Shown: piece by piece, positions 53,851 to 60,167 of the stretch | Position numbering within the stretch: position 1 is the stretch's first letter | How the letters are laid out: every line of letters starts with the position of its first letter | From: Bifidobacterium oedipodis | GTDB taxonomy: Bacteria; Actinomycetota; Actinomycetes; Actinomycetales; Bifidobacteriaceae | Assembly: GCF_012932425.1 (NCBI RefSeq) | Contig: NZ_JAAIII010000006.1 | Coordinates: 1-64,000 of the forward strand | Length of the DNA: 64,000 bases | Direction of reading: 5' to 3' | Program-made: the position numbers and the translations under genes | The notes under the pieces: model-generated | What the model was told of the DNA's origin: nothing | Database searches by the model: none | The model's input: the letters and a program-made list of their open reading frames with translations, nothing else

Positions 53851-54060
53851 CTATTCTTTGCTTGCCTTATTGATTGTTTTAGACGGATTATGAATCGCCG
53901 TCAAATATGTCAAAAAGGTCGCAGGTAATCCTAGCAATAATACTGTTTTACTCGACGGTGGAAATACAAAGCCGCAGCAAGCCAACGCTAACATAACTGC
54001 TTGCGCAATCATCGCGCTGATAAGAATCACCTTGGCTACCATACGTCCAGTAATGACCAC
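53851..54060 (-). CDS. Small two-helix membrane protein, candidate bacteriocin immunity protein
   Basis: A GTG at 54060 (four bases after the preceding stop) gives 69 residues; an ATG at 54042 gives 63. Two hydrophobic helices (VILISAMIAQAVMLALACCG and TVLLLGLPATFLTYLTAI) are joined by a short Pro/Ser loop, and the C-terminus is Lys-rich (NPSKTINKASKE). Small basic two-helix proteins directly downstream of class II bacteriocin genes are usually immunity proteins. I do not recognise the family, so the role rests on position and shape. Confidence 0.55.
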   Translation of the reverse strand: MVITGRMVAKVILISAMIAQAVMLALACCGFVFPPSSKTVLLLGLPATFLTYLTAIHNPSKTINKASKE

Positions 54061-54064
54061 ATGC

Positions 54065-54217
54065 TTATTTTCCGAAAAAAGCTTGACCAATTGGCACTCC
54101 TACAGCAAAGCTAGCGGCAAAAATACCGACACCCAAAGCTACCATGCTACCTGTAATAACAAATCCACCGTCTACAGTCTCGAGCTCGGCAACTGTCAAT
54201 TCAGTTTGATTTTCCAT
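54065..54217 (-). CDS. Double-glycine bacteriocin precursor, peptide 2 (50 residues)
   Basis: The ATG at 54217 has GGAGG six bases upstream. The leader MENQTELTVAELETVDGG has the class II pattern (L at -12/-4 type hydrophobics, ending Gly-Gly). The predicted mature peptide has 32 residues, starts FVITGSMVALG, is hydrophobic, contains glycine-zipper spacing (GVGIF, AVGVPIGQA) and ends FFGK. It lies 16 bases after peptide 1. Shared N-terminus (VIT) and glycine spacing suggest the two act together as a class IIb pair. Confidence 0.8.
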   Translation of the reverse strand: MENQTELTVAELETVDGGFVITGSMVALGVGIFAASFAVGVPIGQAFFGK

Positions 54218-54233
54218 TTCTATCCTCCATAAA

Positions 54234-54392
54234 TCACAAATGAGCGCCAACAAAAATACCAGCCGCAAGGCCAACAACGGCAATTCCCAAACCGATAGCG
54301 GCACAAGTCGTCGCCGTGATGACCACACCGCCTTCGACCTGCATTAACGCATCTTCTTGCAGTGAGTCAAACTGCGCCATCGCATTACTCAT
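54234..54392 (-). CDS. Double-glycine bacteriocin precursor, peptide 1 (52 residues)
   Basis: The ATG at 54392 has AAAGGA six bases before it. The 22-residue leader ends EDALMQVEGG and the predicted mature 30-mer starts VVITATTCAAIG and ends FVGAHL. It contains a single Cys and repeated glycine spacing (GLGIAVVG, GLAAGIFVG) including GxxxG-type motifs typical of two-peptide bacteriocins that insert as helix pairs in membranes. It is the first structural gene after the regulatory block. Too short for usual gene callers, so probably often missed. Confidence 0.8.
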   Translation of the reverse strand: MSNAMAQFDSLQEDALMQVEGGVVITATTCAAIGLGIAVVGLAAGIFVGAHL

Positions 54393-54600
54393 ATGCAATC
54401 CTTTCATTCGTTTTCTTGTTATAGGCCGAATATGACGACCTATGTTCAGTTCAACACATCTTCGATGCCATCATCCATTCCCCGAAAGAAACGATAAACT
54501 CTCGTTTACAAAACTCTCTTCCATGCAGCAACCGTCCACAACGCGATAGCCTTAATCAAGGATTAATATAAAACTCTTCGATATATTAATGCGCCATAAG
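54393..54600 (-). promoter_or_regulatory. Promoter region of the bacteriocin operon with AGAGTTT direct repeats
   Basis: On the minus strand the octamer GAGAGTTT occurs at 54503-54496 and 54518-54511 (15 bases apart), with a near copy AAGAGTTT at 54578-54571, 60 bases further. This phasing upstream of peptide 1 suggests binding sites for the locus response regulator. AT-rich -10-like sequences are abundant and I could not choose one. Confidence 0.4.
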
Positions 54601-54621
54601 CGAATGTTTCTACATTAACAA

Positions 54622-54652
54622 AATGGCTACGACAGTTATCGTCGTAGCCATT
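54622..54652 (-). terminator. Terminator after the pheromone gene
   Basis: AATGGCTACGAC (54622-54633) pairs perfectly with GTCGTAGCCATT (54641-54652); on the minus strand TTTTGTTAATG follows. It separates the regulatory transcript from the bacteriocin operon. Confidence 0.75.
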
Positions 54653-54727
54653 ATCATAAGTTTCATATAATTACGAATTATATTTCGTAAGAGCATCAAA
54701 TCTTAATATTTCTCACAGTAAAAACTG

Positions 54728-54844
54728 TCATCTTTTATTAAATATCAGGTTCAAAAGAAAACTGGCAAGATCACCACCGTTGATCTCACCCAGCTCATCA
54801 GGTTCGCACGCCTGAAATGACAAAACTTCATCATACTTGTCCAT
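54728..54844 (-). CDS. Double-glycine precursor of a 14-residue peptide, probable inducing pheromone
   Basis: The ATG at 54844 has AAAGGG seven bases upstream. The 38-residue product has a 24-residue leader ending DELGEINGG and a predicted mature peptide DLASFLLNLIFNKR. This amphipathic, cationic-ended 14-mer is too short to be a pore-former of class IIb and has the size of induction factors such as PlnA, Blp or ComC pheromones. It is encoded directly after the histidine kinase gene on the same strand and ends at a terminator. Signal function is inferred from leader type, size and place. Confidence 0.72.
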   Translation of the reverse strand: MDKYDEVLSFQACEPDELGEINGGDLASFLLNLIFNKR

Positions 54845-54982
54845 GATAATGCCCTTTCTTTCATCACGGATTACAACTTCAGTTTCATCACACACCTAGA
54901 GACATCTGCTGCGTTAGCAAATTATTCAAAATGTCAACATACGTCTACACCACTGTAGTTTTTGTACGCATATGTTCACACG

Positions 54983-56158
54983 TCAAACAGGAATCCAGCA
55001 GTTCAGCATCCATGTTCCATCCTCAAAACCGGTCTGCAAATGGCCTCCCAGAGATTGTGCCGCCTGCTGATACAACGACAAGCCACGCCCTGAGCGAACC
55101 CCTTCCATATGACGCGCTCCATTCGCACATGTATTCGTTTGTATAACACGAACACCGTCAACAGACAATTTGACCACTACAGAGTATTCATCTACGCCAC
55201 CACTGCAATGACGAAGAATATTCGTATATAATTCCTGTAATAAATCCGCTATGAATTCTTCGCGCTCGTCCGAAAGCAACACGTCCCCCATGACAGCTGA
55301 AGTTCCTTGTATTCCTTGACGACTCAGATCTTTATCTTTCTGGTCGCATATCTCACGTAGAGATTTCACCCCCTGCATATGATGAACACTCAAGTCCTCT
55401 GAATGGCCATTCATATCTAAATTCAACAAATCAATCACTTCATGCACATGATTAAGAGCCTGACGCGCATGCTCATCGATACCAATCCGTACGGATTCCG
55501 CAGACGCACTATCCGACAGCTGCCCCGTCAACAGAAGAATGGCGGATAAATCATTGGTCACCGAATCATGGATACGCCTTGCCAACGCATTATTCTGCTC
55601 TTGCTGCGCTAACCTCATACGAGCTTTTTCCAACGCAAAACGAGCGCTCATTTCTTCTTTCTCAATCATCCAACGTTGCATTGCACGCCCCATCAACCAC
55701 GGCAAAAGCGTGATGCCCCCATACAGTATGACCGCCAGCACCTCCCCATTCCTCAGAAATGCCCCCACACATAATGCCACTGCTGACAAAGACACAAATA
55801 CGATGGAATACCATCTGCTGCGCTCAACATATCCAAATATGAAACTTGCGCATATCGTCATTGCCAATGTCACCAACGGAGAAACCCAGTAGGATGGAGC
55901 ATTGTCGATAAAAACGCTCAGCCCTATTGCCGCAATCGCACCAATACGACTATACGGAATCATTAACATCAGAACGCACTCAGCACAGATCGTCAGAATA
56001 ATTCCGGTCCAACCATATGCATACGTTTTATCGACAATCGACAACGTAATGCAGCAAACCATGCCTATAAGCACGATTGGCACCACGCCGCCTCTTTTGA
56101 CAATCAGAGCCACCCACTTGCTTATTTGCGCTGTCAGTTGTTTCAGTTTCACTGCCAT
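54983..56158 (-). CDS. Histidine kinase of the bacteriocin locus (NarL-type partner)
   Basis: The 391-residue product has six or so N-terminal helices (to about residue 160), a coiled coil, a HisKA_3 segment RRIHDSVTNDLSAILLLTGQ (phospho-His about residue 196) and an ATPase domain with ELYTNILRHC and GRGLSLYQQAAQSLGGHL. A polytopic sensor with short outer loops fits sensing of a small hydrophobic peptide. It overlaps the response regulator gene by ten bases and precedes the putative pheromone gene by 138 bases. Unlike blp/com systems, which use HPK10 kinases with LytTR regulators, this one is of the NarL class. Confidence 0.88.
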   Translation of the reverse strand: MAVKLKQLTAQISKWVALIVKRGGVVPIVLIGMVCCITLSIVDKTYAYGWTGIILTICAECVLMLMIPYSRIGAIAAIGLSVFIDNAPSYWVSPLVTLAMTICASFIFGYVERSRWYSIVFVSLSAVALCVGAFLRNGEVLAVILYGGITLLPWLMGRAMQRWMIEKEEMSARFALEKARMRLAQQEQNNALARRIHDSVTNDLSAILLLTGQLSDSASAESVRIGIDEHARQALNHVHEVIDLLNLDMNGHSEDLSVHHMQGVKSLREICDQKDKDLSRQGIQGTSAVMGDVLLSDEREEFIADLLQELYTNILRHCSGGVDEYSVVVKLSVDGVRVIQTNTCANGARHMEGVRSGRGLSLYQQAAQSLGGHLQTGFEDGTWMLNCWIPV

Positions 56159-56895
56159 GTACCCGTCACCCAGATGGCTATGGCTTGGCTCAAGGTGTTG
56201 GCATTGAGTTTTTTGACTGCACGATGTGACTGTGTGCGAATCGAGGATTCGGTAACGCCAAATTCCTCAGCAATCTGAGCATACTTTCTTCCCTGAGATA
56301 GTAGGTCCAGAATTCGAGCTTCCTGCGCGCTAAGCTTGGGCCGCGTGGAGGCAGGTTCGCTGATAATGCGCCTGTGCGCCTCTTCCGTAGTCTCAAACTG
56401 CACACCACTTACAGGGCTGAAGGTTCCTCCTCGACGAAGCCGACTAATCGCTAATGACATCATGGAACTATCGGATTTAGTGGCCAGTCCTTGGGCACCG
56501 GCAGCGGCAAGTTTTGCCGCGTAATAGGTCAGACTGAATGATGTGATGCCCAACACTGGCACTTTATCCGTATCCGAGCGAATCAGGCGGCAGACATCCA
56601 AGCCGCTTTCGCCGTCGTTCAACGACATATCAAGCATCAGAATATCCGGGGCCAGTTCGGGGTTGGTGCATTTGCGTGCCGCATCACCGCCGGATTGCGT
56701 GTACCACATCACTTGCACTCCAGGTACCCATCTGGGCACCGCCTGTGCCAACAGCTTCACCGTCAACGGGTCGTTATCCACGATGGCCAAACGCAATGGC
56801 TGAAAGCCATCAGCACCATTATCAAGACTATCCATATAGTGCAATCTACCGGCTGGATCATCTGCGTTTGCCCAATCAAGCAAATTTGTGGACAT
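56149..56895 (-). CDS. LuxR/NarL-family response regulator of the bacteriocin locus
   Basis: The 248-residue product has about 33 extra N-terminal residues, then a receiver domain (RLAIVDNDPLTVKLLAQAV, phospho-Asp in ILMLDMSLNDGESG, GLATKSDSS) and a LuxR HTH (LSAQEARILDLLSQGRKYAQ followed by VTESSIRTQSHRAVKKL). It is the first gene of the minus-strand regulatory unit. It probably activates the bacteriocin operon in response to the peptide sensed by its kinase. Confidence 0.9.
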   Translation of the reverse strand: MSTNLLDWANADDPAGRLHYMDSLDNGADGFQPLRLAIVDNDPLTVKLLAQAVPRWVPGVQVMWYTQSGGDAARKCTNPELAPDILMLDMSLNDGESGLDVCRLIRSDTDKVPVLGITSFSLTYYAAKLAAAGAQGLATKSDSSMMSLAISRLRRGGTFSPVSGVQFETTEEAHRRIISEPASTRPKLSAQEARILDLLSQGRKYAQIAEEFGVTESSIRTQSHRAVKKLNANTLSQAIAIWVTGTWQ

Positions 56896-57134
56896 ACGTT
56901 GTCATTTAGCCATCTCGCCTACATTCCACGCACCGATTCTCATATCCACAAGCAACAATCGTCCACACGCGCCAAATATCAGTGGACACCCGTTAACAAA
57001 AGCCGGCATACACGCGATGAAATCGCTTACCACGAGAGAACCTATATAAGCCATGCGAAACACAACCGCGTTTCGCAACAATATGGAATGTTGCTCTGCA
57101 ATTCCTCACGCCAGAAATATCGCCGGCATATAAT

Positions 57135-57189
57135 CAAGCGCAATGGTGGGGACACGGCATTGTTCTGACATGCCCCGCCATTGCGCTTG
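57135..57189. repeat. 17-bp inverted repeat before the 57210 membrane-protein gene
   Basis: CAAGCGCAATGGTGGGG (57135-57151) pairs with CCCCGCCATTGCGCTTG (57173-57189) with one G-U pair over a 21-base loop, ending nine bases before the ribosome site of the next gene. It could be a leader hairpin or regulator site. The rest of 56896-57209 shows no gene. Confidence 0.5.
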
Positions 57190-57209
57190 CCCACAGAGAA
57201 GGAAGATTG

Positions 57210-57779
57210 ATGACATCACGGCTTTTGCGCATACTGCGCTCGATGCTGCTTTGGACAGGCATAGGACTTTTGTGCCTTATCCCCAGCTATTCCAACGTGA
57301 ACACCAGCGACGTCGCCGCATTGTTGCGCCAACTGTCGCCGCTGTTCAGCTTCGCAGGTGCCTGTTGCGGCATTCAGCTGGCAACCCTCACCTTTCATAA
57401 TGACGCCGATACCCCCAAAATCCGGGCAATCGTCGCACCGTCGAATATTGCGCGCATAACGGCGTTGGTGTGCTGCGAGGTGGTGCTTATCGCCGCCATC
57501 GTCACCATCGTGCTCGCCGCCATCGGGGACTTCCCACGGCAGGGATTCACCGCAGACGCCCTTCCTGTGCTGCTGCTGAATATTCTGAGCAGTTGGCTGT
57601 ATGCCATCGCCCTGTTTATCGCGGGTGCCTATTGCCCCACTCGCCCATTGATTGTCATCGCCGCTCTGGCATGGCTTGTGGTGCGATACGGAAACCTATG
57701 GATCGAGGCAGCCTACCTGCTCCTTCTGATAGCAGCCGTCTTCTATTGCCGATATCAGCGGGCGCACGCTCGGCAGTAA
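57210..57779 (+). CDS. Polytopic membrane protein, function unknown
   Basis: The ATG at 57210 (AAGGAAG upstream; a TTG at 57207 is in frame) gives 189 residues with five or six hydrophobic segments, for example MLLWTGIGLLCLIPSY, ITALVCCEVVLIAAIVTIVL and AAYLLLLIAAVFYC. No motif points to a family. It stands between the bacteriocin regulator, which is divergent, and a DnaA-box cluster. A bacteriocin-related immunity or transport role is possible by position but not supported otherwise. Confidence 0.6.
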   Translation: MTSRLLRILRSMLLWTGIGLLCLIPSYSNVNTSDVAALLRQLSPLFSFAGACCGIQLATLTFHNDADTPKIRAIVAPSNIARITALVCCEVVLIAAIVTIVLAAIGDFPRQGFTADALPVLLLNILSSWLYAIALFIAGAYCPTRPLIVIAALAWLVVRYGNLWIEAAYLLLLIAAVFYCRYQRAHARQ

Positions 57780-57811
57780 CGCCCTCTTCTCCAACCATTT
57801 CAAATCCGATA

Positions 57812-57854
57812 GAGCCGCTTTGAGCTTAATGGCAAGCTCCGAGCGGCTTATTTT
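57812..57854 (+). terminator. Terminator of the 57210 gene
   Basis: AGCCGCTTTGAGCTT (57812-57826) pairs with AAGCTCCGAGCGGCT (57834-57848) with two central mismatches, followed by TATTTTAT. Confidence 0.75.
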
Positions 57855-57924
57855 ATGCACTTACTCGCATATTCCCACCTGTGCACACTACGGTTGCCAA
57901 GTTATCTGCATCAGTTACCCACCG

Positions 57925-58206
57925 TTGTGCACAGGTTATCCACGAGTTATCCACATGGTTTTCCACAGAATGTGGATGAATTACACACTTGTAGTTCTCC
58001 ACATAATGTGGATAACTCCGTGGATAAGTGGTGGACAACCTTGATTTCAGCGTGTAAAACCGGTGGATAAGTGGTGGATAACCAGTGGATAGTGGAAACG
58101 AGAATCCACACCACTACATGTAGTGGTGTGGATAACTTGAGTTATCCACATTCTTTCGTTGTGTACAACTTCAAGTTATCCACATAAGGCGAATGCCTGT
58201 GGATTG
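57925..58206. other. Dense cluster of DnaA boxes (possible replication origin or DnaA-titration site)
   Basis: In about 280 bases I count some 17-18 nonamers matching TTNTNCACA or its complement. Perfect TTATCCACA boxes occur at 57947, 58142 and 58176 on the plus strand and at 58007-58015 and 58127-58135 on the minus strand. One-mismatch boxes include 57925 (TTGTGCACA), 57936, 57959, 57995, 58019, 58062 and 58073. Boxes occur in both orientations around a 30-bp palindrome. There is no gene in the stretch and no dnaA or dnaN next to it. An AT-rich unwinding element is not obvious. Confidence 0.8.
58104..58133. repeat. 30-bp perfect palindrome within the DnaA-box cluster
   Basis: The sequence runs ATCCACACCACTACA then its exact complement TGTAGTGGTGTGGAT with no spacer. 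Its ends overlap DnaA-box half sites (TGTGGATAA at 58127). Confidence 0.9.
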
Positions 58207-58271
58207 TTAGCGGGCATGCAGCTGCGAAGCACAGCTGTGAGGTGCAACCACGGAGTGAACTGCGAGGGCGA

Positions 58272-59054
58272 TTACAGCATCGCGCTGTATGGATTGGCAA
58301 GATTGCACAATGCGATCAACGCAAGCACCAGCACGGTCATCGTGCCACCATACACGCGCATGCGCCATGCAAGACTTTTGCCATGCCATGCGGGAATCCC
58401 GGCCACCAGCAGCCATGTGAGCGCGCCACCCACCACAAAGCCGCCGATATGCGCCTGCCACGCCACGCCACCAACCACGAACGGCAGCAGGAAGTTGATT
58501 GCCATCCACACCAGCATTGAACGAATATCCACACCGATGCGGCGATACACCACCAGCAGCGCGGCAAACAGTCCGAACAGCGCACCGGAGGCACCATAGG
58601 CGGCTCCCTGCCAGCCCTGACCGTTCGGGGCAACCACCGCCCAAACCATGAGGCCCAGCGAGCCGCCGAAGCCGGAAATCATATACAATCCCAGAAAACG
58701 CCAATGGCCCATCATGCGTTCCAGCACCGGACCCACGGAATATAGCGCAATCATATTGAATAGAATGTGCATAATCGAATTCGGCGCATGCAGGAACATC
58801 GACGTGACCAGCGTCCACGGCATACGCATTACAGCGGACGGCGCAATCATGCCCATCGAAATGAACCACCCCTGCAATATTGGGGACAGGAAGCCAAGCA
58901 GCACCTCGATCAGCCACACGGCTACACAGACGAGGATGATCGCCCACGTGATCACCGGCCCACCATGCTTCCACTCGTAGGCGATCGTCTTCCTGTTCAA
59001 ACCGCCAAACATCGGGGACTGCGGAAACATGCTGAATCGTGTCATAAATTCCAT
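58272..59054 (-). CDS. Rhomboid-family intramembrane serine protease
   Basis: The 260-residue product has six or seven helices. Rhomboid marks are MHILFNMIALYSVGP (Asn-containing helix), the catalytic Ser in GASGALFGLFAAL and the His in WQAHIGGFVVGG. It cleaves membrane-spanning substrates within the bilayer. The first four codons may not be translated (a second ATG is at 59042). Many rhomboid genes in Actinobacteria lie near the pkn cluster and the origin; here it directly adjoins the DnaA-box cluster. Confidence 0.9.
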   Translation of the reverse strand: MEFMTRFSMFPQSPMFGGLNRKTIAYEWKHGGPVITWAIILVCVAVWLIEVLLGFLSPILQGWFISMGMIAPSAVMRMPWTLVTSMFLHAPNSIMHILFNMIALYSVGPVLERMMGHWRFLGLYMISGFGGSLGLMVWAVVAPNGQGWQGAAYGASGALFGLFAALLVVYRRIGVDIRSMLVWMAINFLLPFVVGGVAWQAHIGGFVVGGALTWLLVAGIPAWHGKSLAWRMRVYGGTMTVLVLALIALCNLANPYSAML

Positions 59055-59131
59055 GGTATCGGTTGTTGTAGGTCAGTCTCAAACTCAACCATTGAAGGCG
59101 AAACTGACACGTTCCTACGCCAAGAATGTAC

Positions 59132-59165
59132 ACGTTCGTATACAATATAGATTGTACACGAACGT
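59132..59165. promoter_or_regulatory. Operator-like 15-bp inverted repeat before the HipB-like gene
   Basis: ACGTTCGTATACAAT (59132-59146) and ATTGTACACGAACGT (59151-59165) are inverted copies with one mismatch around ATAG. Its outer edge is 20 bases before the HTH gene start, overlapping TATA-like -10 sequences. It lies in the divergent promoter with the rhomboid gene, so the repressor may control both. Confidence 0.65.
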
Positions 59166-59185
59166 AATCAAACAGACGAGGCAGT

Positions 59186-59398
59186 ATGAAAATTCTCACC
59201 ATGTACGATATGGGTCTCGCCATTCGCGATGCTCGCGATGAACTGGGATTGACGCAAGAGCAATTGGCATCCAAAGCCCATGTATCGCGCAGCTGGTTAG
59301 CGCAAGTGGAAACAGGAAAGGCTGCCTTCGACTTCCGCCGCGTACTCATGGTGATGGCAGCTCTCAACCAACACATCGAGGTACTCCCCAATGAATAA
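59186..59398 (+). CDS. XRE/HipB-like helix-turn-helix regulator
   Basis: The 70-residue product is a single HTH domain (LAIRDARDELGLTQEQLASK, then VSRSWLAQVETGKA) with a short beta tail AALNQHIEVLPNE like HipB, which forms a dimer through that strand. GAGGCAG precedes the ATG. No hipA-type kinase gene follows, so the antitoxin is an orphan or a stand-alone repressor. An inverted repeat just upstream is a likely autoregulatory site. Confidence 0.85.
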   Translation: MKILTMYDMGLAIRDARDELGLTQEQLASKAHVSRSWLAQVETGKAAFDFRRVLMVMAALNQHIEVLPNE

Positions 59399-59593
59399 TC
59401 GCCAACTTGCTTAGACCACAGACGGCTGTTGTAGAACTGTTGTGAGCTTTTGGCATTGGGCGGGGGCGGAATCGACACGTTGGGTGTTCGTCTGGCAAGC
59501 TCACTCAATCGTCACAACAACGGGATTATGATGGAAGGCAGGGTCGGCTTGAATGGGCAGACCGGCCAAGAATCCTCAGGGAAAGGAGCCGTC

Positions 59594-59821
59594 ATGGAGA
59601 ATAAGTCTTCTAACGGTTGGAAGTTTTTCGCTCTGCTGTTCGGCGCGCTGCTCGCCGCAGTGGTAGGCCTGTACATCTATAAGCAGCAGAACCCGGATTA
59701 CGATCCGTGGGAGGAGCCGTGGGAGAACAGCTCTTCGCCGGTTGACCTGGGCCTGAAGAAGGCTGAGGAAGCCGCCGAACCGGAGGCCGAAGAGGCTGAG
59801 GTCGCTCCCGAAGTCGCCTGA
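59594..59821 (+). CDS. Small membrane protein with acidic C-terminal tail
   Basis: The ATG at 59594 has AAAGGAG eight bases upstream, giving 75 residues. One helix (WKFFALLFGALLAAVVGLYI) is followed by DPWEEPWEN and a Glu/Ala-rich tail. It resembles small actinobacterial membrane proteins of unknown role found near DNA or protein-quality genes. A longer frame from 59450 lacks a ribosome site. A bidirectional terminator follows 14 bases after the stop. Confidence 0.8.
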   Translation: MENKSSNGWKFFALLFGALLAAVVGLYIYKQQNPDYDPWEEPWENSSSPVDLGLKKAEEAAEPEAEEAEVAPEVA

Positions 59822-59835
59822 ACCTTCGCAACCGT

Positions 59836-59880
59836 TAGCAAAGAACCCCGCAACCATTACAGTTGCGGGGTTCTTTGCTA
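59836..59880. terminator. Strong bidirectional terminator
   Basis: Bases 59836-59854 pair perfectly with 59862-59880 (19 bp, including AAAGAACCCCGCAAC) around a 7-base loop, directly after the small membrane-protein gene. Confidence 0.85.
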
Positions 59881-60167
59881 TGTGCCCTGCGCGCCGAACG
59901 GCACCAGCCGTAAGGCAGGAGAGCCGTCAGGCGAGCGGAGCGAAAGTGATGATGCGTGCGTCCTCTAGGCGCGGAAGGCGAAGGCGTATTGGAATACGTC
60001 GAGCCTTCCGCAACGACGAGGACGCTCCATCATCACTGAAGCGGGCCGGTGTGCCAGAGTGCGGCGCCGTATAGCAAACACCCCAGTGGGGTGTTTGTAG
60101 GCGACGCCGAACGACGACAGTCGTGAGGCAGGAACCAGCGCGCATCTGGCGCGCCGGCTCCGAGCCG
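59881..60167. other. Region downstream of glgP with hairpins and short copies of the glgP 3' end
   Basis: No intact gene. On the minus strand 60059-60033 reads Leu-Trp-His-Thr-Gly-Pro-Leu-Gln-stop, very close to the glgP C-terminus (Ile-Trp-His-Thr-Gly-Pro-Leu-Ala-stop), with 15 identical bases. GAGCCGTCAGGCGAG, which spans the glgP stop at 60162-60176, recurs at 59921-59935. A perfect CAAACACCCC/GGGGTGTTTG hairpin at 60075-60097 may terminate glgP. Another inverted pair, GCGGAAGGC/GCCTTCCGC, lies at about 59969-60011. Confidence 0.5.

Noticed and set aside
59186..59398. HipBA toxin-antitoxin module
   Set aside because: No HipA kinase is encoded next to the HTH gene; the next frame is a small membrane protein.
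58207..59508. 433-codon open frame on the minus strand
   Set aside because: It overlaps the rhomboid gene in another frame; the rhomboid frame has catalytic motifs and membrane helices, this one none.
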